Shown here: positions 46,531 to 56,640 of the stretch, in pieces
Layout: the number at the start of each line of letters is the position of its first letter
Position numbering within the stretch: the stretch's first letter is position 1
Source of the DNA: Chlorocebus sabaeus
Lineage: Eukaryota; Chordata; Mammalia; Primates; Cercopithecidae
Assembly: GCF_047675955.1 (NCBI RefSeq)
Contig: NC_132911.1
Coordinates: 21,474,565-21,538,564 of the forward strand
Length of the DNA: 64,000 nucleotides
Direction: 5' to 3'
Position numbers and translations under genes: made by a program
Notes under the pieces: model-generated
Databases searched by the model: none
Told to the model about the DNA's origin: nothing
What the model saw: only the letters and a program-made list of their open reading frames with translations

Positions 46531-47784
46531 TTGCAAAAATTCCATCCTCCTTGCTAGAGCGCCCTTTGCCCTCTGCCCTTCGCCCTTCCCCTGCCCCAAC
46601 GCTTCTGTTTTTCAGCAGGAAGAGGGTGGGCTGGGCTCAAGCAGGTGGTGGCAAGTGGCTGACCTGCAGGTGGGCTCTGTGTTTGCACCAGCTGGGCTGT
46701 TAGGAGAGGCAGGCGTGAGACGACCCCAGCTGGGGGGTGTTGAACTTGGCACTAGGGGGTGGGGATTAACCACAGCAGCCCAGGCTACTTCTCAGTTCCC
46801 TTATCACCTCCTGAACGCCACCCCCCAAGCAATGAATGTTAATAAACTCCACCCTTCTTCATTCCCCCTTACCCCCAGCTCACTCCAGTCAAAGGAGAAA
46901 GTCTGACAGTTTAGGTCAACTGAGGCTAAACCACAAAACGGGCCCCTGCCCCCATTCTTGTGGCACTTGTTGCGTTTCTGAGAGTCCTTTATCTCAGCTG
47001 ACATGGATGGCGGTGGTTTTGACAGCATCCCTGGTAGTAGCCATTTCCTTTTTATAAACTGGGACCCTGAAATCAGAGAAGTGAAGGGACCTGCCACAGG
47101 TCACATAGCATATAAGGACCAGGGCAAGGATGGGGGATAAAATCAAGGGCTCCATGATGCCTCCCCACTCAGGGCCCCCCACTGGCTTCCCCCTGGGCGT
47201 AAAGGAGCACACCAAGTTAGAGGGCCAGGCTTGCAGGTGCCCAACCAGAAAGGACAAGGAGCCACAGCTGTCTTGCCTGTGACACAGGCCATCCAGCCAT
47301 GCCCAGAGCTAACCCCCTGGCTAAACCCCGAGGCCCAGCTTGTCTGCTGGCATCTGTTACCATGGAGACCCGGGCTGGCCAGTGACAGCAGGCCCTGTCC
47401 CCATGGATAGAAACCAGGTGCTTGGGCTCAGAGGCCTTGAGTGGCTCCCATTGTCCCCATGGCCAGTAAGTCCCGACAGCATAAATTGGAACCCTCACCC
47501 AACTTTTGCCCCCAGCTGACACCTCCACCCTGGAACCCAAGGCCTGAGCTGTCCCCTCCACGTGTCTGTGCTCTCTTTAATGCCCTGCCTGGGGGTTGGG
47601 AGCTGGTGAGGATGTGGATGTGAGGTTGAAGGTTTCTCAGGGAATGAGCCAGAGCTGCCCGAAGAGGCAGAGTGTAACCCAGACTGCAGATGATGGGAAG
47701 AACGCGGAACAGAAGTGACCCAAAGGATCCACAGGGGGAAAGCAGAGAGGTGGGCACGTGGGCACCCGGTGCCTTGTCCCAGCC

Positions 47785-47920
47785 ATGCCACTAGCTAGCT
47801 GTGAGGCTTTGGGCGAGTCCCTTGCCCTCTCTGGCTCTCATCCAAGGAATAAGGAAGTTGGAACAAATGATGAATCCCTAAGACCCCTTCTAGCTTTGAC
47901 GTTCTTTGAGTTTCATTCCA
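47785..47920 (+). repeat. MIR-like SINE
   Basis: cactagctagctgtgaggct, tgggcgagtcccttgccctc and gaccccttctagctttgacg follow the MIR order. Confidence 0.6.
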
Positions 47921-49143
47921 AATCCCCAGACTCCCCCTGGTAAGCAAGGCCAGGGCTCGCCCATCCTCCCCACACAAGCTCAGGCTGCACCCACTCCTGG
48001 GCTGGGTCCCCGAGGAAGAGCCTGTGGAGAGGAGAGCCCGGAGCTGCCTGCACTGGTCAGTGCATGGGGGCAGGGGTGGCAGACCACTTTGTGGATTGAT
48101 GGAGCTCAGAAAGGTGAGAAGGAACCCACAGGTGAGAGTTTCGCCCACCCCCCCCATCATCTCTTTAGGTAAATAAATCCACATCCGCCACTTCCCCTTC
48201 CCTTCCCACCCTGGGCACGCAGAGAACTCCAGGGAGCCCAGAGCTGGGGCCTGAGCTCTGCTCACTCACAGTGGGTCTTCCCTCAGAGATCCCCAAGCAG
48301 ACCCCCAGGCCCTCCTATCTTCTGCAGTCACCGTCATCCACTTTTCTGTAGGGAGGGAACAGCATGGAGCTCTCTGTTCATCAGTCTCCAGGACCTCGGA
48401 TTCCACCTTTAATCCTGAAAACCCAGGAAGGCTTCTGTGTCCCTACAATGAAGCAGGTTTGGGGCTGGATCTGGAGGGTGGCAACTCAAACCATGCAGAA
48501 CAGAAGAAGGATAGACTTTTCCATTCTGGCTATTCCATTCACTAGCTGGGCCATTCTGAGCAAACTACCTCCCAGTGTGCCTCAGTTTTCTCATCGGCAA
48601 AATGGGCTAGTCCCTGGCATTGTACCGGGCAATGTGGGACCGGAGGTCAGGGGAAGAGGCTAGTAGGCACTTCATCCCAGGCAGCTGCTCAGGAACACGG
48701 GACACAGGGAGGGGACTCTGAGCTGCTCCTAGCTCAGAGAGGCTCCAGGGACAGGCACTGGGAGGAAGGGGATGCAGAATGGTGAGTGGAGCTGGATCTC
48801 GGAACACAGACCTCTTGAAGTCTGCTGTGTGCTGATTTCACACTAAACCCCCAACACCCTGAGGCATTCCTGTCCTCATTTCTCAGATGGAACTACAGAA
48901 GCCCAAGGAAAAGGGGCTTAGGCCAGGACACCCAGCTCTTCTCTGAGTCTCTGTCTCAGGCCAGCTTTTGCACCTCTCCATTGGGATTCTTCCTAGACCT
49001 CCATCTATACCTGCCAACCCACCTCTGACCCCCAATCTGTTGCGCCCAGTATTTGCTGCTGGTCAGGACAGCCTTAACCCCTCCTTCCCAGCAATCAGCT
49101 GCTCCAAGCCAAGCCCACCCCTGCCCCCTGGAGGGAGGCTCCT

Positions 49144-49153
49144 CCTTTTAAGG
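49144..49153 (+). promoter_or_regulatory. Perfect CArG box / TATA-like element upstream of FGF17
   Basis: CCTTTTAAGG fits CC(A/T)6GG exactly. It lies 724 bp before the FGF17 start codon; a TATA-like use is also possible. Confidence 0.35.
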
Positions 49154-49230
49154 CTGCTTCTGGGAATTTCTACTCCTGAGCCAGAACAAGAGACCCCAGC
49201 CCCGCTTGACACCTGCAGCTCACCCTTGGG

Positions 49231-49404
49231 GAGGTGGGGCACCAGACCTGAGGGCAGGAGACTGGGGAGGCGGGGCACCAGACCTGAGGGCAGGAGACTG
49301 GGGAGGTGGGGCACCAGACCTGAGGGCAGGAGACTGGGGAGGCGGGGCACCAGACCTGAGGGCAGGAGACTGGGGAGGTGGGGCACCAGACCTGAGGGCA
49401 GGAG
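49231..49404. repeat. 36-bp minisatellite, five copies
   Basis: The unit is gaggyggggcaccagacctg agggcaggagactggg. Copies start at 49231, 49267, 49303, 49339 and 49375. The fifth base pair-specific variant alternates t,c,t,c,t. The last copy decays after gcaggagac. Confidence 0.95.
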
Positions 49405-49683
49405 ACGCAGACCCGGAGAGGGGAGGAGGGGCTCCCCCTCCCTTGCCTGCCACACATCGAGTTTGCCTGCGTCGAGTTTGGCCAGTCTGTGAGGGTCAGG
49501 AATAGAGCGGGAGACAGCAGGGCCACCTCCTTCAGGAGGCCCCCACTGCTCCATCTCTGCACTGGGTGGCCCAGGAGAGACTGGCAGCCCAGAGGGCACA
49601 GCGCGCACGCCCCCACCCGCATCTGCTTTGCAGCCTCACTGGCCAGGAAGGTGGACACCTCATACCTCAGTCTCCCAATTACG

Positions 49684-49751
49684 CCCTCCTCCTCCCCCTC
49701 CTCCTCCCTCTTTTCTCTCCTCCTCCTCCTCCCCCCCTTTCTCTTCTCCTC
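49684..49751 (+). repeat. 68-nt uninterrupted pyrimidine tract 5' of FGF17
   Basis: Only C and T occur, mainly as (CTC)n units. It ends 126 bp before the FGF17 ATG, in the expected 5'UTR or proximal promoter. Such tracts can form triplexes. Confidence 0.85.
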
Positions 49752-49876
49752 GCCCCCCTGAAAACCTGTGGCTCGGAGAGACCTTGGCTTCTCTGGGACT
49801 CTACCCCTGGGGACTTCCCACATCTGCTCCTGAGCTTGGGGGCAGGGGGGCAACCGCCTGAGGAACCTCTCCAGCG

Positions 49877-49911
49877 ATGGGAGCCGCCCGCCTGCTGCCC
49901 AACCTCACTCT
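49877..49911 (+). CDS. FGF17: FGF17 coding exon 1
   Basis: Start in ccagcgATGggag; encodes MGAARLLPNLT plus two bases of Leu. The donor is gtaagt. Confidence 0.94.
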
Positions 49912-52900
49912 GTAAGTGTGCTACCTCTCCCACTGGAGTTTTGTTGCCATTTCCAGCCTCAGGGCAGCCCTCCTCTTCCCAGGACTCCCACGCGTGCGTG
50001 TGCAGGGCTGGCAGGGCGGGGGTGGGGGCCTGGGTGCACCCTAGGCTTGTGGCTGGCACCCACACCTGGGCTTACCTCCTCTCCCCGCACAGGTGCTTAC
50101 AGCTGCTGATTCTCTGCTGTCAAACTCAGGTAGGCAGGCGTTCCCACCGGCTTTCCCCCAGTTTTCCCACCCCACCTAACCAGGGCGGGTGCAGGGGACC
50201 GGCTCCTTTCAGGTGGACAGAGGCAGAGTCTGGCCTCTCCCTGGGTCCAGGAGGCGCTGAGGTTTGGAGGGGAGTGAGCCTTTGATGGGGAGGGCAAGGA
50301 AGGGGGCTGACTGAGGTTTTATCTCTGTCCTCCCTCTGAGGACCCTCCCCACTTCCCCTGGGTCTCTGCTCCTCTCCCTCCCTCTCCACCGGGTTCCCCC
50401 AGAAGGCTAAGTGCGTGGGCGCTCCGGACTTGAGGGATGGAGCCTGGAGCGGTTGGAAGCGGGTGGAGGTGATGGCTCAGGTGAGGCTTGTGTTTGCCAG
50501 TACCTGAAAGGACAGGTTGTGATGCGAAACCACTCATATGTCCCTCTCCCACCCCACTCCCATCAGTATGGATGCCCAGGGTAGGGGTCTCATGAGCATG
50601 TCTGGAATGCCCGGCCAGGGTGAGGTGACTCCTCACCTGAAGGGCACAGAGGTCAAGCCCAAAGAGGTTTGTTGGGGACAGGATGCAAGGTTTGCTTCTC
50701 CACACTTCCCCCACCCCAAGTCGGCCCCCCACCTCCCTCCATGCACACCTCCCACCCCCAAGTCTCAGCCCTCAGTGCGAGGCTTGCTCCCTTTTTTGTG
50801 ATCCTCCATAAAAGTGCAGCTATTAAAATGCACTGGTCCAGAACCGCTCTGGGGCGAGATCGCTTGGCTTTCCCAGGCCAGAGGCCCGCTTCTCTTCATA
50901 TCCAGTGGGGACTTTTTTTGAAGGTAAATGCCTTTTCTCTGGGAGAGGGAAAGGGGCAGCCTTTGAAGCAGTGGGGGGGTGGGAGAGGGAGAGACAACTC
51001 CCCCCCGCTTCCTTCCCCCTTTTGCTCCAGCCCCGTTCCAGGCCTTTTGCTTCACACATCCAGGGGGAGCCAGAAGAAAGCCCCCAGCCTGGCTGGGAGG
51101 GGGCTGGGGGTGGGCCCAACCTGTTCTGGAGGGGAACTAGCACAATGGTGCGGCTGGCCGGGCGTTTATGGCCTGGCTGAGGCCCCATTCAGGATTCAGG
51201 GAAGGTGGCAAAGCGGTCCTTTCCCCCTTGAAGTGCCCCCTCACCCCCCTGGGAGGGGGGGCCAGCAGGCCGGACCACAGCCATGCTTGAGGGGCTGTCT
51301 GACAAGCAGCTGTCTGCAGTGGTGGAAGGGGAGGTCCTCCCGCAGCGGGAACATGAAAGGGACAGGCTAGGTCCCGCGGGGAGAGGGACTTGTGGGTTGT
51401 GGGCTGTGGGGGGGCGTGGGGCTGCCTTTGTGAAAGGCTTGAAGGGGACAAGGAAAGGAGGGGGCTTCGGGGGGGCGCTCTCTGCTCCTGACCTGGAACA
51501 GACTGCCAGAGGAGGCCGTCGGCCAAGAGGGGCGGAGGGCCTGAACCTGGGCCAGGAGGCGGGACTGGGACAGGCAGGACCCCACCCCCTGGAAGGGAGG
51601 CCAGGGAGGGGCAGGTTGGGCAGGTCCCCCACCCCAAATGCTCCAGGGTGGGGCAAGGGGCAGGTCTTGCAGAGGCTGAGCAGAGGCTGCTCTATGGGGA
51701 GCTGCAATTGGAAATGAGCAATGGTGCACAGGAAGTGTGAACCCTGCACAGGTTAAACGTCCAGCTCTGAGAGCTGCTCCCTCATTCCCCCTGCCTCAAA
51801 GGTGATATTTCCCGCCCCCTCCCTAGGAGAGAGTAGCCCCTAACAGATGCTGATCTGGGTCTAGCTCTGTCCAGATGGCTGAGGTTGGGCCTGGGATAAA
51901 GGTGGAATTAGGGATTTGGGGCAGGGGATAGGAAAAGCTGTCCCAGCACAGGCAGCAGCATCCAGGTAGAGAGAGAAACAACAGAAAAGGTGCATTCTCC
52001 TGCCAGAGCTGAGGCTGCTGCCAGCAGCCAGGAAACCTAGCCCGGGTTGCACCTTGCAGGATGGAGAGGAGGAAGTACTCTGAGTCTCTCCCACTTAGCC
52101 TTACAGATGGTTAAGGAGAGACCTAGCTGGGAGGCGGTACTCCTCCTGGCTTTGCACAGTGTGTGGGGGGAAATGGTTCCTCTCCCCCAACCCAAAGGGG
52201 AAGCAGGTGGCCGGGAGCCTCTGTTACATTGTGGCTAAGGAGCCGCCTGGCAAGGGCAGCCACTGGGCCACTGCTGATAGTGCCTGTCCTCTTGGTGCTG
52301 CCTCTGCCTCCCTCTGCTAAGGAGGCACTTTGCCTGCCTGTTCTCCCATAGTGCCCAGCCCCAGCTCCAGCCCATAGAGGAGGGAGGAACGCTGGAAGGG
52401 CCCTGAGCACCAGGGGGTGAGGCCAGGGAGAAGATGGGTATGAGCTCAGGATTCCATGGTTAGTGCTTTGAAGAAATGCTCACGGGACCCTGCAGGAGCT
52501 TTCAGAGTCCCCCACATGCTCTCTGGTGACCCTAACTCGCAGCACCATCTGCTCTGTGCCCGTGTGCTGGGCACAGGGTCTTTCAAGGCCAGTGGAGAGG
52601 ATGAGGAAGGAATCTGGTTGTCCTGGCTAATGGAGCATGTCCCTGGAGTTCTGGGGGAGATGACAGGCTCTGGTCTAAGAAGCAGGGACAGAGGTTCTGT
52701 CCCTAATGAGCTGTGTGTCCCGTGCACCTCCTTCATAGAATATGAGGATGGGACAGAACCCCCAGGGCTCCTTCCAGCTCCCAGAATCCTGATTCCAGGG
52801 CTGTGCTCTGTCAATAAGTGTCCCCCAGACTGGGCAGACCCCACTCCCTTCTGTAAGGTAGACGCAAAGCCAAGAAGTTATGACCGGCTCACCCAGGGGC

Positions 52901-55159
52901 CTGGGAAGGTTATGGCCACATGCCCACTTCACTCTGCAGGACAATTGGCCTGTCCCCAGTACATTCACCTCCTCACCCCTCTCCCTTGGATGGACCAGTG
53001 GTGGTGTCACCCAAAGCAAATTGACACTATTTTTCCCTTGGTAACCGCAAAGGGGGAGAATCACCCGTCTCCTAATTTTAACCAGTACGTGAGGGACCAG
53101 GGCGCCATGACCGACCAGCTGAGCAGGCGGCAGATCCGCGAGTACCAGCTCTACAGCCGGACCAGCGGCAAGCACGTGCAGGTCACCGGGCGTCGCATCT
53201 CCGCCACTGCTGAGGACGGCAACAAGTTTGGTGAGAGCTGGCCCTCCCCCCAGGCCACCCACACCTCCACTCTGCCTCACCTCCTGGTCCATTCCCAGAT
53301 CCTGTGTCAGGGCTGAGGGCCCCAAGGGCCTGAGTGTCCCCAACCCCTTCGCCTGAGTCTGGAGGTCAGTGTGGCTGGGTGGTCCCCTGCCGTAGCCATA
53401 GGCTGGCAGCCCCAATGGACGGAGGTCTTTCTCCCCTTCCCCACCACAGCCAAGCTCATAGTGGAGACGGACACATTTGGCAGCCGGGTTCGCATCAAAG
53501 GGGCTGAGAGCGAGAAGTACATCTGTATGAACAAGAGGGGCAAGCTCATCGGGAAGGTGAGGCTGGGAGACTGGAAACAGTAACAGAGAGTCAGCCCTAC
53601 TGGGGTGAGGACATATAAGGCATCAAGCTCCCCTCTCTCCTCTGAGCCACACCCTCCTGCGTAAAGACTTCCCATCCTACTCTCAGCCCGCCCACCCTCT
53701 CTGGTTTCATTTTATTTTAGAGTCCGGGTCTTGCTCTGCTACCTAGGCTGGAGTGCAGTGGCACAATCATAGCCCACTGCAGCTTCAAACTCCTGGGCTC
53801 AAACAATCCTCTCGCCTCAGCCTCCAAAGTAGTAGCTGGCACATGCCCAGCTAATTTTTTTTTTTTTTTTTTTTTTTGGTAGAGATAGGGCCTCACTATG
53901 TTGCCCTGGCTGGTCTCAAACTCATGGGCTGAAGCGATCCTCCCACCTCAACCTCCCAAAGTGCTGGGATTACAGGCGTGAGCCACTGAGCCTGGTCTAG
54001 TTTCTCTATTTAAATGAGTCCCCGGGACTCTATTAGCCCTCTGAGGGGACTGGCAAGCCATTGGGATCTGCGGGGCTGATGTCAGGAGTATTTCTCCAGC
54101 AGGCATCAGTAGGAGTTTAGCATCTACCTGACACTGCAGCCTCTGGGTGGAGGACTAAAGGCTGTTGAGGGTGGAAAGTGGGGCACAGATGTAAGACAGG
54201 AACTCCCCCAAGTTCATGGGGCCAGTGGGCTCCAGCTAGCAAGACAGACACTAAGCAGCTGCTCCTGTAACTGAAGCGCACAGTGGGCCCAGTCCTGCTG
54301 GGTGGGAGAATTCCACTTGGTTTGAAACCAGGCAATCCCATCTTCCCATTCGGCTGTTGCTGACCAAATGACCTCTGGTTTGCTTATCTTTGTCAAGTCT
54401 CAGGCTTCTTGTCTGTAGAAATGGGCACAGATCCCTGATTGCTGACAGGGTGGGATGGGTGGCCACGCTGGCATCCTTCTTTCTTCTCATTGGAGGCTGC
54501 TGCCTCCTCTCCCATGCTCAGCAGCACCACTCACCTAGGCTCCATGAGCATTTCAGTGCTAAGGGCCCGGGCATGCTGGGAACTGCTGCAGGACCTTGAT
54601 CTTCACCTGCATCTCAGAAAGCTGAGGCCCAGCCTGCTACAGGACGGCTGAATGACAAGACTGCAACTCAGATCCACAAAGCCTGTTCCCGTTGGCCACG
54701 GTTGCCTCTCTAACTAGGATGCCATCTCACCAGGCAGAGTTCCCTGGGTTCACGGCCCCGTTGTTCCCGTTGTCCCTCCTCAGTCGTCCAAAATAGGCCC
54801 TAAGGGCAACACCCTAGACCAGGGTAGGTGGACAAATGCCCTTCCTGTCCTTGTTTCTCCCGCAGCCCAGCGGGAAGAGCAAAGACTGCGTGTTCACGGA
54901 GATCGTGCTGGAGAACAACTACACGGCCTTCCAGAACGCCCGGCACGAGGGCTGGTTCATGGCCTTCACGAGGCAGGGGCGGCCCCGCCAGGCTTCCCGC
55001 AGCCGCCAGAACCAGCGCGAGGCCCACTTCATCAAGCGCCTCTACCAGGGCCAGCTGCCCTTCCCTAACCACGCCGAGAAGCAGAAGCAGTTCGAGTTTG
55101 TGGGCTCCGCCCCCACCCGCCGGACCAAGCGCACGCGGCGGCCCCAGCCCCTCACGTAG
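49877..55159 (+). CDS. FGF17: Fibroblast growth factor 17, complete coding region (five exons)
   Basis: FGF17 is a secreted FGF8-subfamily ligand that signals through FGF receptors with heparan sulphate, with roles in midline brain and forebrain patterning. Exons 49877-49911, 50093-50129, 53053-53230, 53450-53556 and 54866-55159 total 651 nt, giving 216 residues plus TAG, the human length. Residues 1-22 (MGAARLLPNLTLCLQLLILC) form a signal peptide. The beta-trefoil spans about 50-180, with GRRISATAEDGNKFAKLIV, KGAESEKYICMNKRGKLIGK and ENNYTAFQNARHEGWF. N137-Y-T is a glycosylation site. A basic tail, RRTKRTRRPQPLT, follows. An internal acceptor in exon 3 could remove 11 residues near the N-terminus. 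All joins keep frame. Confidence 0.97.
50093..50129 (+). CDS. FGF17: FGF17 coding exon 2
   Basis: Encodes CLQLLILCCQTQ, the hydrophobic core of the signal peptide. The acceptor follows ctctccccgcacag; the donor is gtaggc. Confidence 0.94.
50130..53052. other. FGF17: FGF17 intron between exons 2 and 3
   Basis: A 2.9-kb, GC-rich, repeat-poor intron. It has several G-runs (51241-51440) and a CTCF-like agcaccagggggtgagg at 52406-52422. Open frames running across it and into exon 3 are read-through only. Confidence 0.6.
53053..53230 (+). CDS. FGF17: FGF17 coding exon 3
   Basis: Encodes GENHPSPNFNQYVRDQGAM through TAEDGNKF plus one base of Ala. The main acceptor is taaccgcaaag. A second AG at 53084-53085 lies after tctcctaattttaacc. 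The donor is gtgaga. Confidence 0.95.
53084..53085 (+). promoter_or_regulatory. FGF17: Possible alternative acceptor in FGF17 exon 3
   Basis: Use of this AG would remove the 33 nt encoding GENHPSPNFNQ and keep the frame. It parallels the 11-residue difference between FGF8a and FGF8b. Confidence 0.6.
53450..53556 (+). CDS. FGF17: FGF17 coding exon 4
   Basis: Encodes KLIVETDTFGSRVRIKGAE through MNKRGKLIGK after completing Ala. The acceptor follows ttccccaccacag; the donor is gtgagg. Confidence 0.96.
53708..53996 (-). repeat. Alu (older), minus orientation
   Basis: Diverged Alu in the last FGF17 intron, with an internal T run at about 53857-53878. It is the only Alu recognised between 46.5 and 64 kb. 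Confidence 0.9.
54866..55159 (+). CDS. FGF17: FGF17 coding exon 5 (end of CDS)
   Basis: Encodes PSGKSKDCVFTEIVLENNYT through RRTKRTRRPQPLT with TAG at 55157-55159. The acceptor follows ttgtttctcccgcag. Confidence 0.97.
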   Translation, partial: PSGKSKDCVFTEIVLENNYTAFQNARHEGWFMAFTRQGRPRQASRSRQNQREAHFIKRLYQGQLPFPNHAEKQKQFEFVGSAPTRRTKRTRRPQPLT

Positions 55160-55735
55160 TCTGGGAGGCAGGGGGCAGCAGCCCCTGGGCGCCTCCCCAC
55201 CCCCCTCCCTTCTTAATCCAAGGACTGGGCTGGGGTGGCTGGAGGGGAGCCAGATCCCCCAGGGAGGACCCTGAGGGCCGCCAAACATCCGAGCCCCTAG
55301 CTGGGAAGGAGGAGGCCAGTGCCCCAGGGGCGGCTGGTACAGCGCCCCCTTCCCGGACGGGTGGCAGGCCCTGGAGAGGAACTGAGTGTCACCCTGATCT
55401 CCGGCCGCCAGCCTCTAGCCGGCCTCCCAGTCGGGCTCCTGAAGCCCGCTGAAAGGTCAGCGACTGAAGGCCTTGCAGACAACTGTCTGGAGGTGGCTGT
55501 CCCCAAAATCTGCTCCACGGATCTCCCTCAGTCTGCCCCCAGCCCCCAGACTCCTCCTGGCCAGACTGTAGGAAGGGGCTTTTGTTTGTTTGTTTCAGGA
55601 AAACAGAAAGAGGGAGAGAGAGAGAGAGAGAGAGGAAAATAGAGGGTTGGCCACTCCTCACATTCCACGACCCAGGCCTGCACCCCACCCCCAACACCCA
55701 GCCCCGGAATAAAACCATTTTCCTGCAAATAGGTT
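55160..55735 (+). other. FGF17: FGF17 3'UTR
   Basis: About 575 nt. It includes a (GA)n tract at 55612-55634 and ends after AATAAA at 55708-55713. Confidence 0.75.
55708..55713 (+). terminator. FGF17: FGF17 polyadenylation signal
   Basis: AATAAA in ccccggaataaaaccatt, about 550 nt after the stop. It lies only about 50 bp before the next CpG island. Confidence 0.8.
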
Positions 55736-55759
55736 ATCTGAAGCGGGGTGGGGGATCCG

Positions 55760-56330
55760 ACCACCGAGTACCCCTGGAAACGAGCCTGCCGTCCCCGGCC
55801 GGGCGTGGCCCCGGCAGGTGCAGGCGCGGCCCGCAGCACTGGGGCCCCGCGGGAGGCGGGCGGTCCAGGGCGCGTCCAGGCCGGGCGGCCCCTCCCTGGC
55901 GCGGGCTCGGGTTTCCTGGGCTCGCGCGGCGCGGCCCGTGCTACCTGTTGGGGAAGAAAACCCGAGCCCCGAGAGGGGCCGGGGCCGGGACGTGCATCCA
56001 GCCGGGCCCCAGGCCCGAGGCGCAGGCGAGGGCCCTGCGGAGCCCGGCGAGGCCCGGGCGGCCCGCGGACGCCAGGAGCCTTCTCGGGCGGCGAAATTGC
56101 TTTTTTTCCGGTGAGGAGGGCGGGGGCGGGGATTGGGGCTGGGCGGCCGGAAGGGGGAGGGGGCGAGAAGGCGTCCCCTGTCCTCCCGGGTCCCCGCGGG
56201 GCCGGGGCGGGGGCCACACCTGAGGGCAAATCTCAATTAGAGGCAGCGGCCGGGCCCGGATGGCCCGGGGGGAGGGGGAGAGAGGGGCGGGGAGGAAGGG
56301 GCGGCCCTGCCCCCACCCCAGCTTCTCCGG
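55760..56330 (+). promoter_or_regulatory. DMTN: CpG island, probable DMTN promoter and untranslated exon
   Basis: CpG density is the highest in the window. By conserved synteny DMTN (dematin, an actin-bundling membrane-skeleton protein) starts just after FGF17 on the same strand. A good donor, ttttttccg/gtgagg, ends a possible non-coding first exon at 56110. The gene name rests on synteny, not on coding sequence. Confidence 0.5.
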
Positions 56331-56503
56331 TGGGCTTTCCCAGGGGCTCCAGGTGTGCGTGTGGAGAGTGGAACTCGGGGGCGATAAAACCCGCCTCTTC
56401 AGTGCGTTGGCTTTTAATCTTGTCGAGGGGGAGGTCCTTCCTCGCAGGGACCACCCCCCCCCACACCCCAACAGGTCAGCTCTTCAGGGGGAACACCGTC
56501 AGC

Positions 56504-56640
56504 GAGCCCTCTCTTCTGGGATTGGGGCCCCAGCCTCAGTTTCCTCTACCCTCACTGAGCCCTCTCTTCTGAGGATGACCCCCAGCCTCGGTTTCCCGTT
56601 CCCTCACTGAGCCCTCTCTTATGAGGATGTACCCCCTCCC
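56504..56640. repeat. Three-copy imperfect tandem repeat (52-53 bp)
   Basis: gagccctctctt recurs at 56504, 56557 and 56609, each time followed by c-cagcctc-gtttcc or gaggatg blocks. Confidence 0.8.

Larger units (their letters stand above)
46531..49220. other. NPM2-FGF17 spacer without Alu, MIR-bearing
   Basis: Only ancient MIR fragments are recognisable, near 47060-47125 (-), 47785-47920 (+), 48525-48610 (+) and 48870-48930 (-). A CTCF-like ggcactagggggtgggg is at 46748-46764. No gene is supported. Confidence 0.45.

Noticed and set aside
49231..49404. CRISPR-like regular repeats
   Set aside because: The copies are head-to-tail without unique spacers. It is a minisatellite in a mammalian genome.
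49063..49853. Overlapping long frames on both strands over the FGF17 upstream region
   Set aside because: They are open only because the 36-bp minisatellite is a multiple of three and the sequence is GC-rich. Repeated 12-residue units appear in several frames at once.
52456..53316. 286-codon plus-strand frame covering FGF17 exon 3
   Set aside because: It is intron 2 read-through joined to exon 3 and the next intron. The real exon is bounded by clear splice sites and matches FGF17.
55528..56572. Several frames of 190-270 codons in the CpG island after FGF17
   Set aside because: All are Pro/Arg/Gly/Ala-rich frames on both strands, the usual effect of high GC. No domain is visible.
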